This document shows, one piece after another, positions 23,539-30,931 of a stretch of DNA of 64,000 nt. The position numbers were made by a program, and so were the translations under genes. Below the pieces are notes generated by a model. The model was not told the DNA's origin. It did not search any database and saw nothing but the letters and a program-made list of their open reading frames with translations. Source of the stretch: CAZOOW01 sp964581535 (GTDB taxonomy: Bacteria; Patescibacteriota; Saccharimonadia; Saccharimonadales; Saccharimonadaceae); the NCBI GenBank assembly GCA_964581535.1, contig CAZOOW010000001.1, forward strand, positions 274,580 through 338,579, read 5' to 3'. Numbering within the stretch: position 1 is the first letter of the stretch; every line of letters begins with the position of its first letter.

Positions 23539-24098
23539 TGTATCAGCCTACTGATTTGAAAAAAGGAACTGTCTGTCAGATTGACGGCCAGCCGTATCGT
23601 GTTATGGAGTATGCACAGAAGGTCATGGGGCGGGGCGGTAGTATTGTTAACGTGAAGTTGCGTAACCTCATTACTGGTGCGGTCATCCCTAAAACGTTCA
23701 AAGGTCAGGACAAAATCGAGCGTGCTGAAGTGCGGTCGCGTGAAGTACAGTATCTTTACAGCGATGGAGCGAACTATTTTTTCATGGATCCTGCGACGTT
23801 TGACCAGTTCGAACTGAGCCCAGATGTCGTCGATGAAGCTAAAGATTTTCTGAAGGAAGGTGACATGATTAGCCTGCAGTTCTTTGGCGAGCGGGTAATC
23901 AACGTTGAGCTGCCAAAGAATCTTTTTCTTGAAGTAACCTACACCGAAGATGTCGTAAAAGGCGATACGACGAGCAGCGTGCTCAAAGACGCGACGCTTG
24001 AAACAGGAAAAGTTATCAAAGTCCCATCGTTTATAAAAGTTTGTGATGTGGTTTCAGTCGATACAGTGACAAGTGAATATCGCGAACGAAAGAAGTAG
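23538..24098 (+). CDS. efp: Elongation factor P with Arg at the modification site
   Basis: Rescues ribosomes stalled on polyproline. 186 residues in three beta-barrel domains, with the KOW-like N-terminal domain, KTFKGQDKIERAEV, YLYSDGANYFFMD and the C-terminal GLVIKVP-like sequence (TGKVIKVPSFI). The tip of domain I, which carries modified Lys34 in E. coli, reads VMGRGGS with Arg32. An Arg at this place is typical of EF-P rhamnosylated by EarP; the usual K-P-G-K-G proline is absent too. The start overlaps the small gene upstream by one base. Confidence 0.94.
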   Translation: MYQPTDLKKGTVCQIDGQPYRVMEYAQKVMGRGGSIVNVKLRNLITGAVIPKTFKGQDKIERAEVRSREVQYLYSDGANYFFMDPATFDQFELSPDVVDEAKDFLKEGDMISLQFFGERVINVELPKNLFLEVTYTEDVVKGDTTSSVLKDATLETGKVIKVPSFIKVCDVVSVDTVTSEYRERKK

Positions 24099-24099
24099 C

Positions 24100-24822
24100 A
24101 TGACAAAATACCGCCTCGACCAAGAGATGGTAAAACGAGGGCTGGTGAATACTCGTTCACAAGCCGAGAGCTGGATTGGGCTCGGTAAAGTAACAGTCAA
24201 CGGAGTAGAAAAGCGAAAAAGCGGTGTTTTTGTTGCCGATACAGACATTATTGAGCTCCATGCAGACGAGAAGTTTGTTTCGCGTGCTGCCCTAAAGCTG
24301 GCAAGTGTCGCAGATAAATTCGCTGTTGATTTTGAAGATAAGGTAGTTCTGGACATAGGAAGCTCAACAGGAGGGTTTACAGAGTATGCCCTTCGTCGAG
24401 GTGCAAAAAAAGTGTTCGCAGTTGACGTCGGAACCAACCAGCTGCATCCGAGCTTACGGAGTGACACTCGAATTGAGTTGCATGAAAAAACCGATATACG
24501 TGATTTCACAACGAACGAAAAAATCGACGTCCTTCTTGCTGACGTGAGTTTCATCAGCCTGCGAGACATTTTACCCCACGTTAGGTCGCTTATGAGTGCA
24601 GAGTCAGGCCTGGTTGCTATGGTCAAACCACAGTTTGAAGCAGGAAAAAAAGATGTAGCAAAAGGTGTGATAAAAAATGACACAATTCGACGGAAAATCC
24701 TACATGACTTTGAAAAATGGGTAAAAAATTACTTTGTCATCGTAGATAAAGCAGATAGTGAAGTTACCGGCTCTCAGGGGAATCGAGAGCGTTTTTATCT
24801 GCTTCGTCGAGAAAAAAATTAA
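24100..24822 (+). CDS. tlyA: TlyA family rRNA 2'-O-methyltransferase / haemolysin-like
   Basis: TlyA methylates ribose groups of 16S and 23S rRNA in mycobacteria. The start at 24100 comes 1 bp after the efp stop. 240 residues: S4-type RNA-binding domain (~1-60, YRLDQEMVKRGLVNTRSQAES, KVTVNG), then a FtsJ-like Rossmann methyltransferase domain with the SAM motif VLDIGSSTGGFTEYAL (~85-100), LLADVSFISLRDILPHV and MVKPQFEAGKKDV. These are the TlyA family hallmarks. Its own activity and targets are not shown here. Confidence 0.9.
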   Translation: MTKYRLDQEMVKRGLVNTRSQAESWIGLGKVTVNGVEKRKSGVFVADTDIIELHADEKFVSRAALKLASVADKFAVDFEDKVVLDIGSSTGGFTEYALRRGAKKVFAVDVGTNQLHPSLRSDTRIELHEKTDIRDFTTNEKIDVLLADVSFISLRDILPHVRSLMSAESGLVAMVKPQFEAGKKDVAKGVIKNDTIRRKILHDFEKWVKNYFVIVDKADSEVTGSQGNRERFYLLRREKN

Positions 24823-24839
24823 AATTCCAAAAATTGTGT

Positions 24840-24925
24840 TATAATAATATTTCACTGGGAATACACCCAGTTGTACCGAAGGGCAGTATGAGTTCTTCGG
24901 CATTTCCATCAGATCGGGGGAAAGC
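24840..24925 (+). promoter_or_regulatory. Promoter and two-hairpin leader of the Tat-signal gene
   Basis: TATAAT (24840-24845, TGT before it) is followed by hairpin ACTGGG (24854-24859)/CCCAGT (24866-24871) and hairpin CCGAAG (24876-24881)/CTTCGG (24895-24900), then GGGGGAAAG before the ATG at 24926. The genes at 36737 and at 47737 also have leaders with two or more small hairpins. Confidence 0.65.
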
Positions 24926-25357
24926 ATGACCCAGCAAGGAACCACTCGTCGAACGGTCGTCCGTTCAGCGGCGTGGACGGTGCCGGCTGTCGCGATTGTC
25001 GCGGCGGCTCCGGCGTACGCAACGTCGGAAGGCGGCGGCCCGATTCCCAGCACGGGAACAGTCGGCGTCTGCAAGTTCCCGGGTCAGTCGACTGACCGAC
25101 CGTGGGGCTACAAGATCACCGTTCCGTTGAAGCCTGGTGCCGATGCCTCCAGCATCGTCATCACCAGCGTGACGCTGAACGGCACCACCATGGTGGTGGA
25201 CGGCACTCAGGTCGTCGGCAACAGCTTGGTGGTCTACGTCGGTTCCACCAACTCGGCGGACGCCAGCGGAACGGTCTACCTGACCTACACCGCCGCTGGA
25301 GTGACGTACGACGCCACGTTCACCTACAACGGTACGCCGCCGTGCGACCGGAAGTGA
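24926..25357 (+). CDS. Secreted protein with actinobacterial-type Tat signal; probable transfer
   Basis: 143 residues. The N-terminus TTRRTVVRSAAWTVPAVAI ending in APAYA is a twin-arginine signal of exactly the style common in Microbacteriaceae and related actinobacteria. The mature ~110 residues form a beta-rich domain with two Cys (in VGVCKF and PPCDRK), which could form a disulphide tying both ends. GC is far above the neighbours (my estimate is over 60%) with C/G-ending codons. It is a single-gene unit with its own promoter, leader hairpins and two terminators. Function unknown; an envelope or surface protein taken from an actinobacterial host is the simplest reading. Confidence 0.7.
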   Translation: MTQQGTTRRTVVRSAAWTVPAVAIVAAAPAYATSEGGGPIPSTGTVGVCKFPGQSTDRPWGYKITVPLKPGADASSIVITSVTLNGTTMVVDGTQVVGNSLVVYVGSTNSADASGTVYLTYTAAGVTYDATFTYNGTPPCDRK

Positions 25358-25367
25358 TCTGGTAAGC

Positions 25368-25439
25368 GTCCGGTACCCTGCATGATTTTGTGCAGGGTAC
25401 CGGACATCACTCTTTCTACCGACATGTGTCGGTTTTTTT
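25368..25439 (+). terminator. Tandem hairpins ending the Tat-signal gene
   Basis: A perfect 15-bp stem (25368-25382 with 25391-25405, 8-nt loop) is followed by ACCGAC (25418-25423)/GTCGGT (25428-25433) and seven Ts. The second is a standard intrinsic terminator; the first is unusually long and perfect. Confidence 0.85.
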
Positions 25440-25484
25440 ATTTGTCTCGAGCCGCTTATCAAGGGTATATAATAGATAAGCAAT

Positions 25485-27182
25485 ATGAGGGATATTTTCA
25501 AGCGGTGGGCAGGGCTCTCGCGCGTGGCGAAGACGCGCTGGTTTCAGGTAGCTGGCGGTATCGTACTTCTGACAGTGGCTTTCCAGTTGCTGTACCCAGT
25601 CGATAGAGCACTGCCGTTCGCACGGATCGATGGTGATGCGGTCGGCTTTTCACTGCGGCAAAACATAGATAAAAAGTTATTAAGTGAGTACAGCAAAGGC
25701 CAACTAGCGACGATCATCAACGATAAAGAAACGGTGCTTCGTCTGTCACAAACGGGAGTGCTTCCTGATAACGAAAAAGTTTTTCAGGGGGTGAGCGACG
25801 CTCCGTGGTATCTGCGCGCGGTGCCATTTGGATTATTAATAAAAGGAGCGATGACAAACCAGTCGGTAACTTCCCGAGTCGATACCGAGCGATTCTCGTT
25901 GTACGCAGCGGAGCGCATCAAAGAGTGCGATGTTGCACCGAAAAATGCCGGTGTAGTCGCCCAGAACGGTGATATCGTCCTCGATCCGGCAAAGGACGGT
26001 ACCTACTGTACTGAAAAAAGTCTCAGGGAGCAGATTACTTCAAATCCACTCACCAAAGATACACTCAACGTGACTATACGCCCACTAGTAAAGAAGCCAA
26101 CCCGCTCGGACGCTGATGTCGCCGGACTGCTGAAAGAAGCAAAGCGTGTTGCCGAGCGGCAGATTACACTCAGCGCTGGCGGAAAAATTTACCCCATCGA
26201 CAAACCGACTCTCGCCAGTTGGCTGGCGTTTCCGGAAGACCCAACAACGAAAAAGCTGACAGTCGGCCTGAACGACGAAATGGTTACGAAATCGCTCGAA
26301 GCTATTCAAAAAGAAGTCTACATTGCACCCGGAAAAACGTACATAACAACCGTCGACGGCATCGAAAAAAGCCGGGTGCCTGGAGCCAATGGCCAAGGCA
26401 TCGACATGCCAAAAACTATCGAAGCCATATGTACACAGGTGTTGACTGACTCAGGGACTGTTACGGCAAGTCTTGCTAGCTTGCCGCCGCAACTTGTCTA
26501 CAGTCGATCATATAGCAAAACACCTGAAGGCTTGCAAGCGCTTGTGAACGATCTCGTTAAAGACAAGGGTGACTTTGCTATTTCGGTTCGCAAACTCGCT
26601 GACAGCGGGGTGCATGCGAACGGTGACAAGCAGTATCATCCCGCCAGCACCTATAAACTATATGTTGCCTATAGTGTTATGAAGCGAGTAGATGACGGCC
26701 GAATGAGCTGGGGACAGAGCAGTGCGAATTCGCAGACGGTTAGCCAATGCTTTGATAACATGATCGTTAACTCTGACAACACCTGCGCCGAGTGGTTTGG
26801 TCGTGCGATAGGCTGGTCAGTCGTTACAGGTGAAGTAAGGTCACTGGGGCTGTCACGAACCGAACTGTCCCGTGGGTTCGTATCGACAACCAACGACCTT
26901 GCATTGTTCCTGCAAAAACTTGAGTCAAACCAAATCGGCGTGAGCGAACCTTCACGGGCCCGTCTGCTCGAAGCTATGAAGCGGCAAATTTTCCGCCAAG
27001 GCATACCGGCCGGTGTCGGCGTCAGTGTTGCTGATAAGGTTGGTTTTCTTGAGGGATATCTGCACGATGCCGCTATCGTCTATTCGCCGAGTGGCGTCTA
27101 TGTCCTTACTATTATGAGCAAGGGAAGTAGTTGGGCGCAGATCGCCGATGCCGCCCGCCAGATACATGCCCAGCTTCAGTAG
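25485..27182 (+). CDS. Membrane-anchored class-A beta-lactamase-like serine hydrolase
   Basis: 565 residues with an N-terminal membrane helix (~20-40, FQVAGGIVLLTVAFQLLY), a ~300-residue extracellular region, and a C-terminal domain (~350-565) with the three penicillin-recognising motifs: STYK (SxxK, ~386), SDN (VNSDNTC, ~430) and KVG (DKVGFLEG, ~517, for the usual KTG). This suits a beta-lactamase or D,D-peptidase-type enzyme acting on the wall; a plain resistance role is unlikely because it is tethered and has a long extra domain. TATAAT (25468-25473) lies 11 nt before the ATG. Confidence 0.8.
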   Translation: MRDIFKRWAGLSRVAKTRWFQVAGGIVLLTVAFQLLYPVDRALPFARIDGDAVGFSLRQNIDKKLLSEYSKGQLATIINDKETVLRLSQTGVLPDNEKVFQGVSDAPWYLRAVPFGLLIKGAMTNQSVTSRVDTERFSLYAAERIKECDVAPKNAGVVAQNGDIVLDPAKDGTYCTEKSLREQITSNPLTKDTLNVTIRPLVKKPTRSDADVAGLLKEAKRVAERQITLSAGGKIYPIDKPTLASWLAFPEDPTTKKLTVGLNDEMVTKSLEAIQKEVYIAPGKTYITTVDGIEKSRVPGANGQGIDMPKTIEAICTQVLTDSGTVTASLASLPPQLVYSRSYSKTPEGLQALVNDLVKDKGDFAISVRKLADSGVHANGDKQYHPASTYKLYVAYSVMKRVDDGRMSWGQSSANSQTVSQCFDNMIVNSDNTCAEWFGRAIGWSVVTGEVRSLGLSRTELSRGFVSTTNDLALFLQKLESNQIGVSEPSRARLLEAMKRQIFRQGIPAGVGVSVADKVGFLEGYLHDAAIVYSPSGVYVLTIMSKGSSWAQIADAARQIHAQLQ

Positions 27183-28025
27183 CTAGAGGCACGAGTGGTT
27201 TTTGTCAAAACCTTTTTGAACATACTGAGTCAGAGCGATATAGCCACCAGTCGTAAGGGGGGCTACAGAGCAGTTCGACGTCGCGACTTTCAGGCTGGTA
27301 CCGCTCGGACGCCAGTTTGGCAGAGCGTTTAAATTGCTCTCAGGGGATATCTGGTTTCCGGTGATATCCCTCCACTGAACGGCGGTTGAGTATAAGCCGA
27401 CCTGAGCACCATAGGAAGTGAAGTGACTCGTCATCGCTTCCAGCGTCGCAACGTTACGTGCGTAGGCGTCGGGTGTGCTACCTTGCCAGCTGTTCATCGT
27501 TTCGACGTCGAGCCACCAGCTATAATCCCCCGGATTTGTTGATATGCCCGCGATGGATGCTGCTGGTGTGAATATTTTCTCGACATCGTCCTTGGCTCGT
27601 TCCCAGCCATACTGCCATGAGCATGCTAGATCGTTTGCTCCTGTGCATATACCATATGGGTTTAGCACATCATCAGTGTTGCTGTTTGGCCAAGTAGTGA
27701 TCTGATCGATGAGCTCGCCTGGGTTCGCGGTATTGACATATAGTTGCAGTGTCGGTTGTTTCGAGCCGCTTTTTGCTCTGGCGGCCCACGAGAGTTGCTC
27801 TGACAGACATGGGTTTTCTGTTGTTGGCTTACCGCCATTTATCCCGACGATACCGAAATAATAATCAGTTGGCAGCTTTACGCCACACTGCGGATATGAG
27901 ATATCGTATCCGACTAGCTCAGTCGTTTTCGGGCTCGGGTTGTTCGGTCGGGCGGCCGATACGCCAGCAGGTGTCAGTAGGCTGAGGGAAAAAATGGTCA
28001 GAAGGGTAATGTATCGTATTTTCAT
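27183..28025 (-). CDS. Secreted glycoside-hydrolase-like (DUF1906/GH25-type barrel) protein
   Basis: The start is set at 28025 (MKIRYITLLTIFSLSLL), 18 bases inside the longest reading, because TATACT lies 6 nt upstream and a signal peptide follows directly (cleavage near GVSAARP). The 280 residues show ELVGYDISYPQCG, FGIVGINGGKP, a strand with WWLDVET (acidic pair, as in GH25 and Rv2525c-like folds), GAQVGLYSTAVQW and ALTQYVQKG. Paired Cys suggest disulphides. Probably binds or cuts peptidoglycan or another glycan. Divergent from the original ychF promoter; it is the last host gene before the integrative element. Confidence 0.7.
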   Translation of the reverse strand: MKIRYITLLTIFSLSLLTPAGVSAARPNNPSPKTTELVGYDISYPQCGVKLPTDYYFGIVGINGGKPTTENPCLSEQLSWAARAKSGSKQPTLQLYVNTANPGELIDQITTWPNSNTDDVLNPYGICTGANDLACSWQYGWERAKDDVEKIFTPAASIAGISTNPGDYSWWLDVETMNSWQGSTPDAYARNVATLEAMTSHFTSYGAQVGLYSTAVQWRDITGNQISPESNLNALPNWRPSGTSLKVATSNCSVAPLTTGGYIALTQYVQKGFDKNHSCL

Positions 28026-28052
28026 ACTTCCAGTATACGACATACTGATGCG

Positions 28053-28081
28053 TTGTGCTAACCCTCTACCTCTGTTATACT
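28053..28081 (+). promoter_or_regulatory. Original ychF promoter, now facing the integrative element
   Basis: TTGTGC (28053-28058), 17-nt spacer, TATACT (28076-28081). The original ychF ATG is 8 nt further (28090), so the native message would be leaderless. After integration this promoter reads a 23-codon remnant and then the TIR-like gene in the same direction. Confidence 0.75.
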
Positions 28082-28089
28082 GGAGCGCA

Positions 28090-28161
28090 ATGAGTTTAAG
28101 TATCGGTATATTAAATATTCAAACCAATCAAAAACAACACTCCCATTTGAGCTTAAATTAA
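28090..28161 (+). pseudogene. ychF: 5' remnant of ychF (first six codons plus element-encoded end)
   Basis: ATG at 28090 encodes MSLSIGI, the usual YchF N-terminus, then runs into element sequence and stops at 28161. Joining base 28109 to base 35558 rebuilds MSLSIGIVGLPNVGKST in frame, the intact YchF G1 region. This shows both the insertion point and the original start of ychF, 35.5 kb away from nothing else but the element between. Confidence 0.9.
28105..28109 (+). repeat. Left attachment-site core (attL)
   Basis: GGTAT flanked on the left by ychF codons (AGTTTAAGTATC) and on the right by element sequence (ATTAAATATTC). Short identity of this kind is normal for large serine recombinases, which exchange strands over a 2-bp centre. 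Confidence 0.8.
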
Positions 28162-28241
28162 CAATGCCGCCAACAGACCGTGGTGGCCGTGGATATTCCG
28201 ACGAATATATTTCAAAATTGCAACACGAACTAACTTCTTAG
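28110..28241 (+). other. Stranded 3' end of the serine recombinase gene
   Basis: Read in the frame that continues the recombinase across the joined ends, this stretch is open for 43 codons and stops with TAG at 28239-28241. It encodes a plausible hydrophilic C-terminus (begins IKYSNQSKTT, includes MPPTDRGGRGYSDEYISKL, ends HELTS). There is no start codon of its own near the left end, so in the integrated state it is not translated as part of the recombinase. In the circular form the recombinase would be 43 residues longer after its Tyr at the core. Confidence 0.75.
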
Positions 28242-28287
28242 CCACCTCTATCAAATATTTGCCATTTAAGGTAGAATATTGACAGAA

Positions 28288-28902
28288 ATGACTTTAGCAG
28301 ATGAACTATTCAGAAGTCTGAATAATACGAATCCTCCCACGCCTAGACCTGCTCAATTGCGAGTTAGGCCCGCTGTATCGCCATTCCCTCTTTTTAAAGC
28401 TACAAAACCTAAAGTATTCGTTAGTTATCACCACAAAGACCAAACATACATCGATGCCTTTATCAAAAGTTATTCAGGCGTCTACGAAGTATTCACCGAC
28501 TGTTCACTTGATGAAGCAGTAGACAGCACCAATCCCCTTTACATAAACCGCACCATTCGTGAGGACTATATAACTGGAACGTCCGTAACCATTGTAGTTT
28601 GCGGAGCAGATACTTGGCGACGTAAGTATGTGGACTGGGAGATTTACTCCACGCTTCATAAGAACCACGCACTACTCGGCATAATATTGCCTCACGTTCA
28701 GCCCAGGTGGCATAACGGTGAGTACGGTCGGCTTATTCCTAACCGGCTTTACGCCAACCACAATTCTGGATACGCCCACATCGTTGAATATCCTCGAAAT
28801 GCACAAGAGCTAGCCCAAGCAATTAACCACGCTAAGCATCTCAGCACCAATAATAGGCATCTGAAAAATAACTCAGCAGTAAAGATGATGAGGAACGTCT
28901 AG
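28288..28902 (+). CDS. TIR-like (DUF1863/ThsB-type) protein, candidate defence sensor
   Basis: The start is the ATG at 28288, with TAGAAT 10 nt before it; the longer TTG reading is discarded. 204 residues: a Pro-rich linker (~1-38), then a TIR-like domain: KPKVFVSYHHKDQTYIDAF (strand A with SYHHKD), DCSLDEAVDS, INRTIREDYITGTSVTIVVCG (the I.~~I...S..iVvig strand) and WRRKYVDWEIYSTL with the conserved Trp-Glu of the last helix. This pattern matches the DUF1863 TIR-like family that includes Thoeris ThsB, which makes NAD-derived signals on phage infection. The next gene begins 2 bp later. Signal activity is inferred, not seen. Confidence 0.75.
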   Translation: MTLADELFRSLNNTNPPTPRPAQLRVRPAVSPFPLFKATKPKVFVSYHHKDQTYIDAFIKSYSGVYEVFTDCSLDEAVDSTNPLYINRTIREDYITGTSVTIVVCGADTWRRKYVDWEIYSTLHKNHALLGIILPHVQPRWHNGEYGRLIPNRLYANHNSGYAHIVEYPRNAQELAQAINHAKHLSTNNRHLKNNSAVKMMRNV

Positions 28903-28904
28903 CG

Positions 28905-29528
28905 ATGTTTGCCAATCTTTTATCGATAAATATTGAGAACGGCTCTCTAATCATTAGCGTAAGTATTTGGGTGCTCGCATTCGTTGCAATTGCAGTGCTC
29001 TTGTTAGTCTTTTGGAATAGAATTATTGGCTATTTTAAATCGGATATAACTCTTAGGCTAAAACTCGGCACTGTGGCAGAAGTTACTATCAAGCCCAACT
29101 ACCAAGTAAAGCAAATTGCTCACAAAGTTTGGGTAGAGCTAAACACCAGAAAGGCAGGACTTCCAATAGATAAAGAAAATGATGTCATCAGCGATATATA
29201 CAAATCTTGGTATGAGCTTTTTGGCGAAATTCGTTCTCTTGCCAGAGATATACCAGCCTCAAAGCTTAATGACCCAAATACACGTAAACTTGTTGATTTA
29301 CTAATCACAACCCTAAACGAAGGTTTAAGACCTCATCTAACGAGGTGGCGAGCAAAGTACGAATGGTGGTACGAGGATGCAATCTCTAAATCAAAGCGTG
29401 ATGAACTAACACCACAAGAACTACAAAGTAAATATCCAGAATACAATGAGCTCGTTAAAGATATGATGAAGATTAATAGACAGCTCGTAGAATATACAAA
29501 AGAAATTAAGCGATTAGTAGACGCTTAG
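28905..29528 (+). CDS. Single-pass membrane protein paired with the TIR-like gene, candidate effector
   Basis: 207 residues: one N-terminal membrane helix (~14-40, SLIISVSIWVLAFVAIAVLL), a short beta segment (DITLRLKLGTVAEVTIKP) and a long, charged helical cytoplasmic domain with LNEGLRPHLTRWRAKYEWWY and YPEYNELVKDMMKINRQL. I know no named domain for it. It starts 2 bp after the TIR-like stop, so the two are co-translated. A TIR-type signal maker beside a membrane protein is the arrangement of several abortive defence systems, where the second protein damages the membrane or senses the signal. Convergent with the endonuclease (4-bp overlap of ends). Confidence 0.65.
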   Translation: MFANLLSINIENGSLIISVSIWVLAFVAIAVLLLVFWNRIIGYFKSDITLRLKLGTVAEVTIKPNYQVKQIAHKVWVELNTRKAGLPIDKENDVISDIYKSWYELFGEIRSLARDIPASKLNDPNTRKLVDLLITTLNEGLRPHLTRWRAKYEWWYEDAISKSKRDELTPQELQSKYPEYNELVKDMMKINRQLVEYTKEIKRLVDA

Positions 29529-30853
29529 AGCTGCTTAATAACGTTGGCTATATAGCTACGATTCAGCCAGAAACACTTTTTACCAAGCATAGTGCCTTGT
29601 GGTGTTGGTATTATATCTTTTGCGTTTTTAGCTTTTGGTCTTACGTGGGCAACGCGACTTTCAGTAGATTTAGGCAAATCGCTGGCATCTTTAGCGACCC
29701 GCATTTTCGTATCTTCCCAAACCCTTCGAGATTCTTCACGGTCAAGATACGGCATATTCCAATAGCCTACCTTTTCTAAACGTAGTTCATTGTTTTGGTC
29801 TAATTTGAATATTACAAACAGAAACCTTCGCTCGATTTTTTCATAAAAACTGCTGTCTTCCCAATCTTCTTTTATGATTTCCATATACTTAAAAGCAGGA
29901 AATGACATTGGTTCTGCTGGCATCCAGTTTTTATTTACGCGAATGGTCTTTAGCTCAACACCAGCCTTCTCGAATTCCGGTATTGTACGCTTAGAACTAC
30001 CAAGCATTCGCATCGTTATATTACGATAGAAACCTTTATCATTCTTGCCTTGTTTATAAAAAGAAAGCATATCAGAAATCTCATCAATGGTTTTACCCAT
30101 ATATGGCTTGAATTTGTTGTAAGTCGCATCTTCTATGCTAAGTTCTGTATTGGCGTCAAGAATTCCGACTTCCGATGTATTGCCCTCAATAATCCGATTT
30201 ACGTAGCTGGGCTTAAGAGATAAAGCTCGAGATTTTGCCAATATATTAGAATTGGGTTGGGTTCTTAGTTTTTCATTTACCCCGCCTGAACCCTTTCGGC
30301 AAGCGCCTAGATAAAATGTATCACCCTCTGATAGCTCGTGCGCCTTACCATCTTGAATCTTTTGACGAATAATTTCCCAGTCCCGCTTAATAATTTCGAT
30401 ATCTTCATCTGGAAAATTAAATAGAATTGGATGTAATACAAATCTTCTATCGAATATGGACAGGTCTTTTTCATATAAGTAAAAAAGCAATAGCATTAGG
30501 CTACACTTTTCCATTAAAGTCGAGGTTTCCCATTGCTCGCTAACCATATTCATATAATTAATCATCGTAAGCACAAGGCGTTCCTTAGCCTTGTAGCTAC
30601 CGTCTTTTCTTTTCAGTACACCAGTGGTCTTTAGCTCTACACCAGCTTGTGGGAAATCTGGCAAATGCGTAGTATCATCTGTTATGACTTGGTAATAATA
30701 TTTTTCTACCATTTTGCCTAAATCGCCTTTATTGCGAGTGTTTTCAACAACCTTAGACATATCAACAACTTCCGATAGTGTCTTACCAGATAGACCACGC
30801 GCAAACTCAAGTAAAGACGCAGGGGACGATTTGTCGTAAGTTTTTTGAGCCAT
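29525..30853 (-). CDS. Sau3AI-like type II restriction endonuclease (two MutH-type domains)
   Basis: 442 residues built from two tandem MutH/Sau3AI-like domains. First: LEFARGLSGKTLSEV, NKGDLGKMVEKYYY, LPDFPQAGVELKTTGV (~62-78) with the D..ExK metal site. Second: YMGKTIDEISDML, ITMRMLGSSKR, IPEFEKAGVELKTIRV (~297-312). In Sau3AI only the N-terminal half is catalytic and the other half is a regulatory copy; here both halves keep GVELKT. Cuts GATC in the known relatives. Divergent from the cytosine methyltransferase at 30932, which fits M.Sau3AI rather than Dam. A TGGTACAAT extended -10 lies 9 nt before its ATG on the minus strand. Confidence 0.88.
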   Translation of the reverse strand: MAQKTYDKSSPASLLEFARGLSGKTLSEVVDMSKVVENTRNKGDLGKMVEKYYYQVITDDTTHLPDFPQAGVELKTTGVLKRKDGSYKAKERLVLTMINYMNMVSEQWETSTLMEKCSLMLLLFYLYEKDLSIFDRRFVLHPILFNFPDEDIEIIKRDWEIIRQKIQDGKAHELSEGDTFYLGACRKGSGGVNEKLRTQPNSNILAKSRALSLKPSYVNRIIEGNTSEVGILDANTELSIEDATYNKFKPYMGKTIDEISDMLSFYKQGKNDKGFYRNITMRMLGSSKRTIPEFEKAGVELKTIRVNKNWMPAEPMSFPAFKYMEIIKEDWEDSSFYEKIERRFLFVIFKLDQNNELRLEKVGYWNMPYLDREESRRVWEDTKMRVAKDASDLPKSTESRVAHVRPKAKNAKDIIPTPQGTMLGKKCFWLNRSYIANVIKQL

Positions 30854-30891
30854 TATCTGATAATTGTACCAAAATATTGTTCAAAAAAGAG

Positions 30892-30920
30892 TTGATCTTA
30901 CTGTTTAAAGTTGGTAAGAT
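30892..30920 (+). promoter_or_regulatory. Methyltransferase promoter whose -35 box contains the element's only GATC
   Basis: TTGATC (30892-30897), 17-nt spacer, TAAGAT (30915-30920), start ATG at 30932 (11 nt, no Shine-Dalgarno). GATC at 30894-30897 is the sole GATC I find between 28110 and 35557. It also lies ~40 bp upstream of the divergent endonuclease start. Methylation at this site could tune both genes, as known for CfrBI and SsoII where the recognition site lies in the promoter region. Confidence 0.7.
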
Positions 30921-30931
30921 GGTAATTGATT

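Noticed and set aside
27940..28161. 73-codon ORF ending in the ychF remnant
   Set aside because: Most of it is antisense to the secreted glycoside-hydrolase-like gene; only the part from ATG 28090 has meaning, as the old ychF start.
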